Shown piece by piece: positions 35,270 through 44,358 of a stretch of DNA of 64,000 nt. How positions within the stretch are numbered: the first letter of the stretch is position 1; each line of letters starts with the position of its first letter. This DNA comes from an uncultured Clostridia bacterium (lineage in GTDB: Bacteria > Bacillota > Clostridia > TANB77 > CAG-508). The DNA is taken from the NCBI GenBank assembly GCA_934122155.1, contig CAKOVX010000001.1, forward strand, positions 62,001 through 126,000, in the 5' to 3' direction. Under the pieces are notes generated by a model. The model was not told where the DNA came from and searched no databases. It saw only the letters and a list, made by a program, of their open reading frames with translations. The translations under genes and the position numbers were made by a program.

Positions 35270-35836
35270 TTGAAAAAGAGTTCAATTATTATTTTAATTA
35301 TTGCTATTTTAGTTATTATAGCTGGTGTTGCAATTTATATGGTAACTAACCAAAATTCTACTAATAACTCTTCTATTAATTTGAAGACTATGATTGATAC
35401 AATTTATAAAAACTCAAATGTTGAATTGCCATCATTAGAAACTCAAAAAATTGGTTTGTCTGATAATAATGTTGTTTCTTCATATACATTTTTATCAAAT
35501 AATGATAATGTTGAAGAATTAGTAGTATCTGAACCTGTAATGAGTTCTCAAGCATACTCATTAGTTGCTATAAAACTAAAAAATAATGCAAATATCGAAC
35601 AAGTTAAACAAGAAATTTATGACAATGTAGATATGAATAAATGGATTTGTGTATCTGCTGAAAAGTTCTATATTACAAATCACAATAATGTAATATTCTA
35701 TGTAATGTCATATGAAGATTGGGCAAAACCAGTTTATGATTCATTTAAAAAATACGTAAATAACGAAGTTGGAAAAGAATTAGAAAAATCAGAAAATTCT
35801 GATTATGAACTTCCACCTGAAATGATAGTACAATAA
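35270..35836 (+). CDS. Single-pass membrane protein, unknown function
   Basis: 188 residues from a TTG start 6 bases after AAGGAGGG; an ATG at 35219 lies before the hairpin and has no ribosome site. An N-terminal anchor (SSIIILIIAILVIIAGVAIYMV) is followed by an extracytoplasmic domain (NLKTMIDTIYKNSNVELPSLE...) with no recognised motif. A DUF4358-like periplasmic-type domain is possible from its length and pattern, but I am not sure. Third gene of the zinc-ribbon/PrsW unit. Confidence 0.7.
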   Translation: MKKSSIIILIIAILVIIAGVAIYMVTNQNSTNNSSINLKTMIDTIYKNSNVELPSLETQKIGLSDNNVVSSYTFLSNNDNVEELVVSEPVMSSQAYSLVAIKLKNNANIEQVKQEIYDNVDMNKWICVSAEKFYITNHNNVIFYVMSYEDWAKPVYDSFKKYVNNEVGKELEKSENSDYELPPEMIVQ

Positions 35837-35848
35837 AATGTCAATACT

Positions 35849-36029
35849 AATACATTGCAAGTTTAAGGGTGATATATAATACTTTTCTTCGCTCCAACCC
35901 CCAACTGCCTAAGAATGTATAATGCAAATCTCCACTGGTGAAGCCTTGCATAACACATTCTAAGTTGTCGGTCCCCACGAAACCACGCTCATCAAAGTAT
36001 TATATATCACTCTTCTCAATTGATGTATT
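35849..36029 (-). ncRNA. Structured RNA candidate, 6S-like architecture
   Basis: A long closing helix of 21 pairs (35865-35885 with 35994-36014) plus an outer 7-bp stem (35849-35855 with 36023-36029). A large internal bulge follows with unpaired C-rich (plus) or G-rich (minus) sides, and then an apical arm (35911-35927 with 35946-35962). Rod, central bulge and apical stem are the design of 6S RNA. The apical arm pairs better on the minus strand (one U-U mismatch and a G-U) than on the plus strand (A-A and A-C mismatches). The outer helix has one G-U that fits the plus strand better, so the strand is uncertain. GC content is well above the flanks, and no gene fits here. Confidence 0.5.
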
Positions 36030-36066
36030 TACACTATCTTTAACATTCTTTGAAAGGATTATAGTT

Positions 36067-37458
36067 ATGGTTTTTACAAGTATTAGCTTTATATACTACT
36101 TTCTTCCCATAGTATTAGTAGTATATTTTATATTGCCTAATAAATTTAAAAATATGGTTCTTCTCCTTTCTTCTATATTATTTTATTTTTATGGAGAACC
36201 TAAATATATATTATTGATGATTATCGAAATTGCTATTGCCTATTTTTCTGCATTGTTAATTGACAAACATAAAAATAAAGGCATCTTAGCTTTATCAATA
36301 TTTATACATATTTTATTTTTGTGTATATTTAAATATCTAACTTTTATTACAGAAAATATAAACGGCATATTTAATATTGATATTCCATTACTAAACTTAG
36401 TATTACCAATAGGAATATCATTTTACACATTCCAAATAATCAGTTATGAAGTTGATGTATTTAACAAAAAAGTATCTGCTCAAAAGAACTTTTTTAAATT
36501 TGCAACTTATGTATTTTTCTTTCCTCAGCTTATAGCTGGTCCAATAGTAAGGTATGACTCTATTGCTAATGAACTAAACAACAGAAAGCATACATTCGAA
36601 AACTTTGCTTATGGTGCTAATAGATTCACCATAGGACTTGCTAAAAAAGTAATAATAGCAAATAGCCTAGGTGAATTGTGTAATGTATTTTCTTCAATAC
36701 CTGATAAAAGTATTTTATTTTATTGGATTTTCGCAATTAGTTATATGTTACAAATATATTTTGACTTTTCCGGCTATTCAGATATAGCAATAGGATTAGG
36801 AAGAATTTTCGGTTTTCATTTTCCAGAGAATTTTGATTACCCATACACTGCAAAAACTATAACTGAATTTTGGAGAAAATGGCATATGACTTTAAGTTCA
36901 TGGTTTAGAGACTATGTATACATTCCTCTAGGTGGAAATAGACGTGGAGTAAAAATTCAAATAAGAAACATCTTAATTGTTTGGGCTTTAACTGGTCTAT
37001 GGCATGGTGCAAGTTGGAATTTTGTTTTGTGGGGCTCATTATTTGGTGTTATACTAATTTTAGAAAAATTTGTATTTAATAAACTTCTTGAAAAGTCACC
37101 AAATATTATAAAAAGAATTTATACTTTATTTATTGTTATGATTAGTTTTGTTATATTCCAGTCAACAGATATGAGTCAAATTGGAGTAATAATTAAAGGA
37201 TTATTTGGACTTAATAATGAAGCTTTAATAAATACTACTACACTTTACTACTTAAAAGGTTATGCCGTAATTATTATTTTAGGAATAATAGGCTCTACCC
37301 CATTATTACGTAATTTAGTAAATAAATTAAGTAGTAACTCAAAATGGAACAAAATTATAAATATTTTACAACCTATTTACATGATTTTATTATTAGGTAT
37401 TGTAACAATATTTTTAGTAGATAATTCATACAACCCATTTTTATATTTTAGGTTTTAG
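36067..37458 (+). CDS. MBOAT-family O-acyltransferase (AlgI/DltB-like)
   Basis: Multipass membrane enzyme that moves acyl (usually acetyl) groups to surface polymers. 463 residues. Family landmarks: LLLSSILFYFYGEPKY near the N-terminus, LPIGISFYTFQIISYEVDVF, FPQLIAGPIVRY, EFWRKWHMTLSSWFRDYVYIPLGG broken after 20 residues, and the catalytic-type His in GLWHGASWNF. The ATG at 36067 with AAAGGA is chosen; the open frame runs upstream to 35938 through the RNA candidate without a start signal. A pair with the DHHW gene 10 bases downstream. Confidence 0.93.
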   Translation: MVFTSISFIYYFLPIVLVVYFILPNKFKNMVLLLSSILFYFYGEPKYILLMIIEIAIAYFSALLIDKHKNKGILALSIFIHILFLCIFKYLTFITENINGIFNIDIPLLNLVLPIGISFYTFQIISYEVDVFNKKVSAQKNFFKFATYVFFFPQLIAGPIVRYDSIANELNNRKHTFENFAYGANRFTIGLAKKVIIANSLGELCNVFSSIPDKSILFYWIFAISYMLQIYFDFSGYSDIAIGLGRIFGFHFPENFDYPYTAKTITEFWRKWHMTLSSWFRDYVYIPLGGNRRGVKIQIRNILIVWALTGLWHGASWNFVLWGSLFGVILILEKFVFNKLLEKSPNIIKRIYTLFIVMISFVIFQSTDMSQIGVIIKGLFGLNNEALINTTTLYYLKGYAVIIILGIIGSTPLLRNLVNKLSSNSKWNKIINILQPIYMILLLGIVTIFLVDNSYNPFLYFRF

Positions 37459-37468
37459 AAGGTGAAAT

Positions 37469-38548
37469 ATGAGTAATAAATTTAAAAATATAATTGTATC
37501 TGTTTTATTTTTAACAATATTACTATTAGTATTTGTTTTAAATATATTAAAACCAGATACAGAAATATCTATTGCTGAAAGACGTAAGCTCGAGCAGTTT
37601 CCAAGTTTTACATTTCATAATTTATTTAATGGTACATTTTTTAGTAAATTTGATACTTATGCAAATGATCAATTTATTAGTAGAGATAATTTTAGAATTG
37701 CCAAAGCTAAGCTAGACTTAACTTTCAAAGGGAACTATCATAACATTTATATTAAAAACGATTATTTAGTTGAGCAGACCTATCCTCTTTCTGATACTTC
37801 TGTGACAAATTTAACAAAAAAAATAACAGATATAAAAAATAAGTATTTAGCCAATAACAAGATATATTTTTCAATTGTTCCAGATAAAAATTATTTTGTA
37901 AATGATAATAATTTAAAAATGGATTATGATTTGCTTGAAAGTAAAATGAAAGAAAATTTAGATTTTGCCACATATATAAAGATATTCGACAAATTAGATT
38001 TAACTGACTATTATAAAACTGATAGCCATTGGAAACAAGAAAACATCCAAAAGGTTGCTGATGAGCTCTTAAAAGGTATGAACAATTATTCAAGTTCTAG
38101 TTATAATGTTGAGAATATTGCAAAGTTTACAGGTACTTATGCTTATCGAGTACCTGTAAATACTGACTTTGATGAAATAAATATAATGACTAACGACATA
38201 TTAAAAAATGCCAGAGTATTTAATTATACAACTAATACTTATACTAATGTATATGATTTAAACAAAAAAAATTCATTAGACAAGTATGATATATATTTGT
38301 CTGGTGCTACTCCCCTTTTAACTATTTATAACGATAAAAATACTAGTGGAAAAGAATTGATAATTTTTAGAGACTCATATGGAAGTAGTTTAGCACCTTT
38401 GTTATTAAGTTCTTATAGTAAAATAACTTTAGTAGATACTAGATACATCTCACCTACAATATTAGGAAATTACATTGATTTTAGTAATAAAGATGTGTTA
38501 TTCATATACAGTATTTCAATAATAAATAATAGTTATTCTTTAAAATAA
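37469..38548 (+). CDS. DHHW/AlgX-like SGNH-type protein, partner of the MBOAT acyltransferase
   Basis: 359 residues. An N-terminal anchor (IIVSVLFLTILLLVFVLNIL) is followed by an extracytoplasmic SGNH-hydrolase-like domain. The DSHW motif (YYKTDSHWKQENIQ, near residue 185) and the late IFRDSYGSSLAPLL block are those of DHHW/AlgX-type polysaccharide O-acetylation partners, which accept the acetyl group from the MBOAT channel and move it to the polymer. GAAGGTG site. Target is probably the uronic polymer made by the operon at 49-64 kb (inference). Confidence 0.85.
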   Translation: MSNKFKNIIVSVLFLTILLLVFVLNILKPDTEISIAERRKLEQFPSFTFHNLFNGTFFSKFDTYANDQFISRDNFRIAKAKLDLTFKGNYHNIYIKNDYLVEQTYPLSDTSVTNLTKKITDIKNKYLANNKIYFSIVPDKNYFVNDNNLKMDYDLLESKMKENLDFATYIKIFDKLDLTDYYKTDSHWKQENIQKVADELLKGMNNYSSSSYNVENIAKFTGTYAYRVPVNTDFDEINIMTNDILKNARVFNYTTNTYTNVYDLNKKNSLDKYDIYLSGATPLLTIYNDKNTSGKELIIFRDSYGSSLAPLLLSSYSKITLVDTRYISPTILGNYIDFSNKDVLFIYSISIINNSYSLK

Positions 38549-38555
38549 TATATAT

Positions 38556-38591
38556 AAAAAACTTACGAACAATTAAATTCGTAAGTTTTTT
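38556..38591. terminator. Bidirectional terminator between DHHW gene and tRNA-Gly
   Basis: AAAAACTTACGAA and its complement around an 8-base loop, with T-runs on both strands. It serves the plus-strand O-acetylation genes and the minus-strand tRNA. Confidence 0.88.
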
Positions 38592-38594
38592 TTG

Positions 38595-38668
<74 letters not shown>

Positions 38669-38688
38669 ATTTCGTATGAACAAGTATT

Positions 38689-38717
38689 ATTATAAATGTT
38701 ATATTATATTTTGTCAA
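38689..38717 (-). promoter_or_regulatory. Consensus promoter of tRNA-Gly
   Basis: On the minus strand TTGACA (38712-38717), a 17-base spacer and TATAAT (38689-38694), a perfect sigma-A promoter. Confidence 0.9.
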
Positions 38718-38781
38718 GAACTTTTATGAATTTTTTTATTTTTTTTGAATAAATTTTATAAATAAATTTGGAGATTTGTTT

Positions 38782-39595
38782 ATGAAATTTATTCTAGATG
38801 TTATTAAAGGTGTTTTTATTGGCAGTTGTGCTATCCTTCCTGGCATTAGTAGTGGTGTGTTCTGTGTTATTTTTGGCATTTATGAAAAACTAGTTGATAG
38901 TGTATTAAATATATTTAAGGATTTTAAAAAGAACTTTATATTTTTATTTTCTATTGCACTGGGCGGAATTATTGGAGTATTGCTTGTTAGCAAATTATTA
39001 AAATTTTTATTTGCTACATACCCTATGCCTACTAATTTTTGCTTTATTGGCTTAATTATTGGAAGTATGCCAATTCTATTTAAAAAAGCAAATAATAAAT
39101 CTGGTTTTAGATTACACTATTTACTCTATTTTTTATTCACCTTTTTAATAGGAATATTATCAATCAGATTGGAACATATTTTGCCTCAGCTTATCAATAT
39201 AGATCTTGGTTCAAATTACTTTTTCTATTTAGTATTAGCTGGGTTCTTGATGTCTGCCGGAGTAGTTATTCCTGGTGTAAGTAGTAGTGTAATTTTGATG
39301 ACATTAGGTGTATATACTACATATCTTACAGCTGTCTCAAATGTTGATTTAAGTATTTTATCTCCTATGGGAATTGGACTTTTAATTGGCAGTATTTTAT
39401 TTTTAAAATTAATACAATTTTTGTTTAGTAAATACTATGCTCAAACTTTTTATGGAATAATTGGATTTGTACTAGGCTCTGTATTAGTTTTATACCCACG
39501 GTTTCACCTTTGATTTAGAAGGTCTTATTTCTTTACTTTTATTTGCAATTGGTTTTTGGCTAAGTCTGCAATTAGAAAAGAAAGAAAGCACTTAA
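38782..39595 (+). CDS. DUF368 membrane protein (UndP-transporter type), read through a +1 shift at CGG
   Basis: Polytopic membrane protein; DUF368 members are reported as undecaprenyl-phosphate translocases. The two repeat motifs are visible: AILPGISSGVFCVIFGIYE (about 22-40) and VVIPGVSSSVILMTLGVYTT (about 166-185). In the zero frame it ends VLYPRFHL, losing the last helix. Skipping the C at 39499 gives VLYPGFTFDLEGLISLLLFAIGFWLSLQ, which adds the final membrane segment and a charged end (270 residues). The restored stop lies at 39593-39595, overlapping the end of the convergent U32 gene by 4 bases. ATG at 38782 with GGAG; an upstream TTG at 38776 is less well placed. Confidence 0.8.
39499..39502 (+). 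other. CGGT recoding site 4 (DUF368 protein)
   Basis: Zero frame TAC CCA CGG TTT CAC CTT TGA. Skipping the C at 39499 reads TAC CCA GGT TTC ACC TTT GAT and continues 31 codons through a membrane helix. The only plus-strand site and the only one leading to GGT. Confidence 0.7.
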
Positions 39596-40830
39596 GCTTT
39601 CTTTCTTCTTAAGATCCATCCACTCTCTGCTTTAATTGGTAATTTCATTAAAACAGTTTGTTCTGCTTTGCCTGGATTTACAGTTGGTATTTCTTCTTCT
39701 GTTTCTGAGTCCCATAAAGTTTCTATTTTAAAGCTCACAGGCTCTATTTTTCCAGGTACCAAAATTTCCATTGTATCTCCAACAGATAATTTATTTCTAA
39801 TTTCAATTATGTATTTATCTCCATTTCCACTTAGCACTTTTCCGCCAAATTCATAATTTGGATTGTATTGTTTACCATCATATTCTTGGAAGTCCTTGTT
39901 ATTTCTATCATTAAAATAGAATGTTGTTAGTCCTCTTGTTTTGGTCTTTTCTAATTCACTTAAATATTTTGTATAATCATAATGTTCTGGATCATTTATA
40001 TAATCATCTATTGCATTTCTATATGCATTTACTACTGATGCTAAATAATATTCTGTCTTTAATCTCCCCTCTATCTTTAAGCTATCTACTCCCATATCAA
40101 TTATTTCTGGCACTTCTTTGATTAAGCATAAATCCTTTGATGAAAATATGTATGTGCCATTTTCATCATATTCAACTGGCATTAAGTTTCCAGGCTTATT
40201 ATGTTCTTCAACATATACATTATATGCCCATCTACAACTTTGAGCACAGTCCCCAAGATTTGCACTTCTGCTAGCCAAAAAGTCGCTTAAAAAACATCTT
40301 CCTGAATATCCAAAACAAATAGCTCCATGCACAAATATTTCTGTTGTTAAATCTTTTGGAGTGTTGTTTATAATTTCTCTTATTTGTTCTTTATTTAATT
40401 CTCTACCTAAAATGACTCTTTTAGCTCCGTTTTTATACCAAAAGTTTGCACTATGGTAACTAACAGTATTTGCTTGTGTACTTACATGTATCTCAACATC
40501 AGGTGCATATTGTTTTAATATTTCCATTACTCCACCATCAGAAGCTATAATAGCATCTACTTTTAAGTCATTTAACATTTTAGCTTGTTCTTTTATTTCC
40601 TCATAGTAACTATCCCAAGCATAAATATTTATAGCAGCATAAACCTTTTTGCCTATGCTATGTGCATATTTAATTGTTTTAGCTAAATCATCATTGTCAA
40701 CCTCTGCTCTACTTCTTAATGAAAGAGCCCCTGTGCCACAATAAACAGCATCTGCACCATATAAAAAGGCTGTTTTGGCTTTTTCAAAAGACCCAGCTGG
40801 TGCTAATAATTCTGGTTTTGTTTTATTCAT
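39592..40830 (-). CDS. U32 family peptidase
   Basis: 412 residues. PF01136 peptidase U32 family (collagenase-like; some members act in tRNA or ubiquinone hydroxylation). KPELLAPAGSFEKAKTAFLYGADAVYCG at the N-terminus (shown in part), the signature region FVHGAICFGYSGRCFLS, then DCAQSCRWAY supply the conserved cysteines. The C-terminal U32 beta domain ends ESGWILRRKK. In Firmicutes such proteins are linked to tRNA 5-hydroxyuridine formation (TrhP) or protein turnover; which applies is not clear from this gene alone. Convergent with DUF368. Confidence 0.9.
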   Translation of the reverse strand: MNKTKPELLAPAGSFEKAKTAFLYGADAVYCGTGALSLRSRAEVDNDDLAKTIKYAHSIGKKVYAAINIYAWDSYYEEIKEQAKMLNDLKVDAIIASDGGVMEILKQYAPDVEIHVSTQANTVSYHSANFWYKNGAKRVILGRELNKEQIREIINNTPKDLTTEIFVHGAICFGYSGRCFLSDFLASRSANLGDCAQSCRWAYNVYVEEHNKPGNLMPVEYDENGTYIFSSKDLCLIKEVPEIIDMGVDSLKIEGRLKTEYYLASVVNAYRNAIDDYINDPEHYDYTKYLSELEKTKTRGLTTFYFNDRNNKDFQEYDGKQYNPNYEFGGKVLSGNGDKYIIEIRNKLSVGDTMEILVPGKIEPVSFKIETLWDSETEEEIPTVNPGKAEQTVLMKLPIKAESGWILRRKKA

Positions 40831-40905
40831 TTTATTTCCTCATTTCTAATAGACGTTCACTTATTATTATACACTATTTGTCAAGTATCAATTAATAAAT
40901 GACAC

Positions 40906-40934
40906 TTTACTTTTTTATGAAAATTTGGTAATAT
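40906..40934 (+). promoter_or_regulatory. Promoter of the second PF06541 gene
   Basis: TTTACT (40906-40911), 17-base spacer, TAATAT (40929-40934), followed by AAAGGAG and the ATG. Confidence 0.5.
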
Positions 40935-40960
40935 AGATTGTAATTAAAAGGAGTTTTGTT

Positions 40961-41512
40961 ATGGAAAACAATTTAAAAAAGAAGGTAAAATTGAATAGAA
41001 TTCAACTGCTTATTTTATATTTCTTTTTATTTGCTTGTATAGGCTGGATTATGGAAACTTTGTATGCCATATATAATTTAGGTCATTTTGTAAAAAGAGG
41101 ATTCTTGTATGGTCCAATTTGCCCAATTTATGGTTATGGCGCTTTAATTCTTATTATGTTTTTTAACAAATACAGAAAGCACAATTTTAAACTTTTTGTT
41201 TATGCCGCTGTTATTTTTTCTGCATTTGAATATTTGGTAAGCTACATTTTAGATGCAATGTTTGCTATGCATTGGTGGGACTATACAAATGAGTTTTTTA
41301 ACTTGAATGGACGTATTAGTATTTTTTACTCATTTGCCTGGGGTATAATAGCTATTTTATTTATAAATCATATTTATCCATTTTTTAAAAAACATGTAAA
41401 TATTATACTCTCAAAAATACCTTATACTATACAAATAATTTTACTATATACTTTTTCAGCAGTATTTGTTGTTGATACAATTGCATCTTGTGTACGTTAT
41501 TTAAGTGTATAA
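40961..41512 (+). CDS. PF06541-type membrane protein, short form
   Basis: 183 residues with five to six membrane segments. Same signature as the protein at 1311-2135: GWIMETLYAIYNLGHFVKRG, FLYGPICPIYGYGALIL, EYLVSYILDAMFAMHWWDYT, NGRISIF. It lacks the long helical tail of the other copy. The family is labelled putative ABC-transporter type IV, but no ATPase is adjacent, and I would not assign transport. AAAGGAG site upstream. Confidence 0.82.
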   Translation: MENNLKKKVKLNRIQLLILYFFLFACIGWIMETLYAIYNLGHFVKRGFLYGPICPIYGYGALILIMFFNKYRKHNFKLFVYAAVIFSAFEYLVSYILDAMFAMHWWDYTNEFFNLNGRISIFYSFAWGIIAILFINHIYPFFKKHVNIILSKIPYTIQIILLYTFSAVFVVDTIASCVRYLSV

Positions 41513-41522
41513 TAAGTATAAC

Positions 41523-41549
41523 AAAAGATGACATTAAATGTCATCTTTT
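41523..41549. terminator. Bidirectional terminator between PF06541 gene and O-methyltransferase
   Basis: AAAAGATGACATT and AATGTCATCTTTT around one base. Its right arm overlaps the last codons of the convergent methyltransferase gene. Confidence 0.85.
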
Positions 41550-42131
41550 TATTCTTGATATAGCAAGTCCATCTCCAACTTCTAATATTTCTGTTTCTAA
41601 ATTTTCATTGTTTGTAATTTCAGCAATATATTCTCTTAAATTTCTTACAGCAGTTCTTTGTTTGTGCTTGTTGTAATCACTCATAACATAACCTTTGTAT
41701 AATATGTTATCTGCAAATATTACTCCTCCAGGCTTTATCATTCTTAGAGCTTGGTTTAAGAAAAATGGATATTTACCTTTTGCAGCATCTATAAATACAA
41801 CATCATATTCATCATTTAAGGTTGGCAATATTTCTACTGCATCTCCTTCATATATGTTTATTTTGTCTGCTATTTCTGCTTTTTTTATATTTCTTCTTGC
41901 TTCTTTCACTCTTTCAGAGTCTCTCTCAATTGTGTCTATTCTACCATTTTCCTGCAAATATTCTGAAAAGCAGATGGCTGAGTAGCCAACTGCTGTTCCA
42001 ATTTCTAATATTTTATTTGGTTTAAGCTCGCTTAATATTTTAGCAATAACTTCCAAAGTGTCATCCATTATTATTGGCACTTTATCTTCTAAAGCTTTTT
42101 GTTTAATAATATTAATCTCTTTCTTGTCCAT
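41541..42131 (-). CDS. SAM-dependent O-methyltransferase (class I, TrmR/YrrM-like)
   Basis: 196 residues. Class I Rossmann methyltransferase: IMDDTLEVIAKILSELKPNKILEIGTAVGYSAICFS (in part) is motif I, RIDTIERDSERV binds the ribose, VFIDAAKGKYPFFL is motif IV, and GGVIFADNILYKGYV is typical of the COMT/YrrM group. In Bacillus the relative TrmR methylates wobble 5-hydroxyuridine of tRNA, which would link it to the U32 gene next door (inference). The ATG at 42131 with AAGGA is chosen; it overlaps the upstream gene by 20 bases. Confidence 0.87.
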   Translation of the reverse strand: MDKKEINIIKQKALEDKVPIIMDDTLEVIAKILSELKPNKILEIGTAVGYSAICFSEYLQENGRIDTIERDSERVKEARRNIKKAEIADKINIYEGDAVEILPTLNDEYDVVFIDAAKGKYPFFLNQALRMIKPGGVIFADNILYKGYVMSDYNKHKQRTAVRNLREYIAEITNNENLETEILEVGDGLAISRIKR

Positions 42132-42429
42132 TCGCTGTTTTTTCCTTTTTCCACAAACTACCACATTTTGCATATTGATCATTTACCCAATTTCTTATAT
42201 ATGGTTCATATTTCTTAAATTTTGGGTTTGATAATAATTCTTCTGTAAGTTCTACTTGTGGCTTTCCTCTTACTATACTATCCCTTATTATCTTATTAAT
42301 TTCACATCTGTTTTTAGTGTCTTCACTTTGTTCTCTTTGAGCTAATTTTTTACTTGTTTCTTCTGTTTCAATAAGGCCTCTCCTTACTTCATCAACAAAT
42401 TTTGAATGTCTTTTTTGACTTATTACCAT
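42112..42429 (-). CDS. Small basic protein, unknown function
   Basis: 105 residues, charged, no membrane segment. KFVDEVRRGLIETEETSKKLAQREQSEDTK suggests a helical start; the C-terminal half reads NPKFKKYEPYIRNWVNDQYAKCGSLWKK. An AAGGAG site and tight spacing to typA (17 bases upstream) and the methyltransferase (20-base overlap) support a real gene in this operon. Family not recognised. Confidence 0.6.
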   Translation of the reverse strand: MVISQKRHSKFVDEVRRGLIETEETSKKLAQREQSEDTKNRCEINKIIRDSIVRGKPQVELTEELLSNPKFKKYEPYIRNWVNDQYAKCGSLWKKEKTANGQERD

Positions 42430-42446
42430 AAAACTTCACTCCTTTA

Positions 42447-44270
42447 TTATTCGGCACTATTTCTTCTTGCCATTCTTTCTCTGTCTTTATTATTTAATAT
42501 TTTCTTTCTTAAACGAATATTTTTTGGTGTTACTTCAACTAATTCATCTTCTGCAATAAATTCAATAGCTTTTTCTAGTGACATTTGTACTGGTGGTACT
42601 AAACGAAGTGCATCATCTGATCCAGATGCTCTAGTATTTGTTAAGTGTTTTTCTTTACATACATTTATAGAAATATCTTCATTTCTAGAGTTTATACCAA
42701 CTATCATTCCTTCATATACTTCAACACCTGGTCCAATTAATAGTTCTCCTCTTTCTTGAGCATTGTATAGTCCATAAGTAATTGATGTTCCTGGTTCAAA
42801 TGCAACTAAAACTCCTCTTGTTCTTGCTTGAATTTCGCCTTTATATGGTTCATAACAATCAAATATGCTGTTCATTGTTCCTTCACCTTTTGTATCTGTT
42901 AGGAATTCTGTACGATATCCAATTAAGCCTCTAGCTGGAATTTTGAATTCTACCTTTGTATGTCCTGCTTCTGCTGGTTCCATATTTATCATTTCAGCTT
43001 TTCTTCTTCCAAGTTTTTCAATAACATTTCCTATACAGTCATCTGGTACATTTACAACTAATCTTTCCATTGGTTCACATTTTACACCATCGATCTCTTT
43101 GAAAATAACTTTTGGACGAGATACTAAAAGCTCAAATCCTTCTCTTCTCATTGTTTCTATTAATACTGATAAGTGTAATTCTCCACGTCCACATACTTCA
43201 AAGCTGTCTGGAGCATCTGTTTCTTTTACACGTAAGCTTACATTTCTTTCTAGTTCTTTAAATAGTCTGTCACGAATATGTCTTGATGTAACAAATTGTC
43301 CTTCTTTACCTGCTAAAGGTCCATTATTAACACTAAATGTCATAGATACTGTTGGTTCATCAATATCAACAAAATCAATTTTTTCTGGGTTGTTTACATC
43401 ACAAACAGTTTCTCCAATGTTAATATCACTAATACCAGAAATACATACTATATCCCCAGCGCCTACTTCTTCTACTTCTGTTCTTTTTAGTCCTTGATAA
43501 GTAAATAATTTAGCAATTTTTCCTTGTGCTATTTTGTCATCTTTTTTACAAATAGCAACACTTTGACCAGCTTTAATTGTTCCACGTTCTACTCTACCAA
43601 CTGCTAGTCTTCCTAAATACTCATCATAATCAATATTAGAAACTAGTAATTGCATTGTTCCATCTTGCTCACATGCTGGTGGGTTTATGTTTTTGATAAT
43701 TGTATCAAAAATACATGTTACATTATCACTTTCGTCTGTTAAGTTCATTTTAGCAATTCCATTTTTTGCAGATGCATATACAACAGGGAAGTCTAATTGT
43801 TCATCAGTAGCATTTAATTCAATAAATAGCTCTAAAACCTTATCAACAACTTTTAATGGGTCTGCACCTGGTCTATCTATTTTATTTATAACAACAATTG
43901 GTTTTAAATTTAATGCCAAAGATTTTTTCAAAACCTCTCTAGTTTGAGGCATTGGTCCTTCAAAAGCATCAACTAATAAAAGTACACCATCTACCATTTT
44001 AAGTACACGTTCTACTTCTCCTCCAAAATCAGCATGGCCGGGCGTATCAACAATATTTATTTTTACACCATTGTACATAACTGATGTGTTTTTAGATAGA
44101 ATTGTAATTCCTCTCTCTTTTTCAATATCTCCTGAATCCATTATTCTTTCAGATACTTGTTCATTTTCTCTAAATACATGGCTTTGTCTTAAAAGTGCAT
44201 CAACTAGTGTAGTTTTTCCATGGTCTACGTGTGCAATAATTGCTATATTTCTAATATTTTGATTATTCAT
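42447..44270 (-). CDS. typA: Ribosome-associated GTPase TypA/BipA
   Basis: Translational GTPase involved in 50S assembly and stress adaptation. G1 AHVDHGKTTLVDALL (about residues 11-25), G2 in RGITILSKNT, G3 DTPGHADFGGEVERV, G4 NKIDRPGA. Domains II, III and V follow, with the TypA-specific C-terminal domain (RGLIGYRTEFLTDTKGEG). 608 residues. The ATG at 44270 with AGGGG is chosen: an in-frame ATG further upstream (44318) adds residues not typical of the family and has no ribosome site. Confidence 0.96.
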   Translation of the reverse strand: MNNQNIRNIAIIAHVDHGKTTLVDALLRQSHVFRENEQVSERIMDSGDIEKERGITILSKNTSVMYNGVKINIVDTPGHADFGGEVERVLKMVDGVLLLVDAFEGPMPQTREVLKKSLALNLKPIVVINKIDRPGADPLKVVDKVLELFIELNATDEQLDFPVVYASAKNGIAKMNLTDESDNVTCIFDTIIKNINPPACEQDGTMQLLVSNIDYDEYLGRLAVGRVERGTIKAGQSVAICKKDDKIAQGKIAKLFTYQGLKRTEVEEVGAGDIVCISGISDINIGETVCDVNNPEKIDFVDIDEPTVSMTFSVNNGPLAGKEGQFVTSRHIRDRLFKELERNVSLRVKETDAPDSFEVCGRGELHLSVLIETMRREGFELLVSRPKVIFKEIDGVKCEPMERLVVNVPDDCIGNVIEKLGRRKAEMINMEPAEAGHTKVEFKIPARGLIGYRTEFLTDTKGEGTMNSIFDCYEPYKGEIQARTRGVLVAFEPGTSITYGLYNAQERGELLIGPGVEVYEGMIVGINSRNEDISINVCKEKHLTNTRASGSDDALRLVPPVQMSLEKAIEFIAEDELVEVTPKNIRLRKKILNNKDRERMARRNSAE

Positions 44271-44358
44271 TTTTATTACCCCTATCATCTTTATTTTATA
44301 ATAACTATAACATTTCAATTATACTCTATTGGCATTTATTTGTCAACATAATGTTAGC

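Noticed and set aside
35938..36066. Upstream extension of the MBOAT frame
   Set aside because: It runs through the structured RNA candidate, adds residues unlike the family, and lacks a ribosome site; ATG 36067 has AAAGGA.
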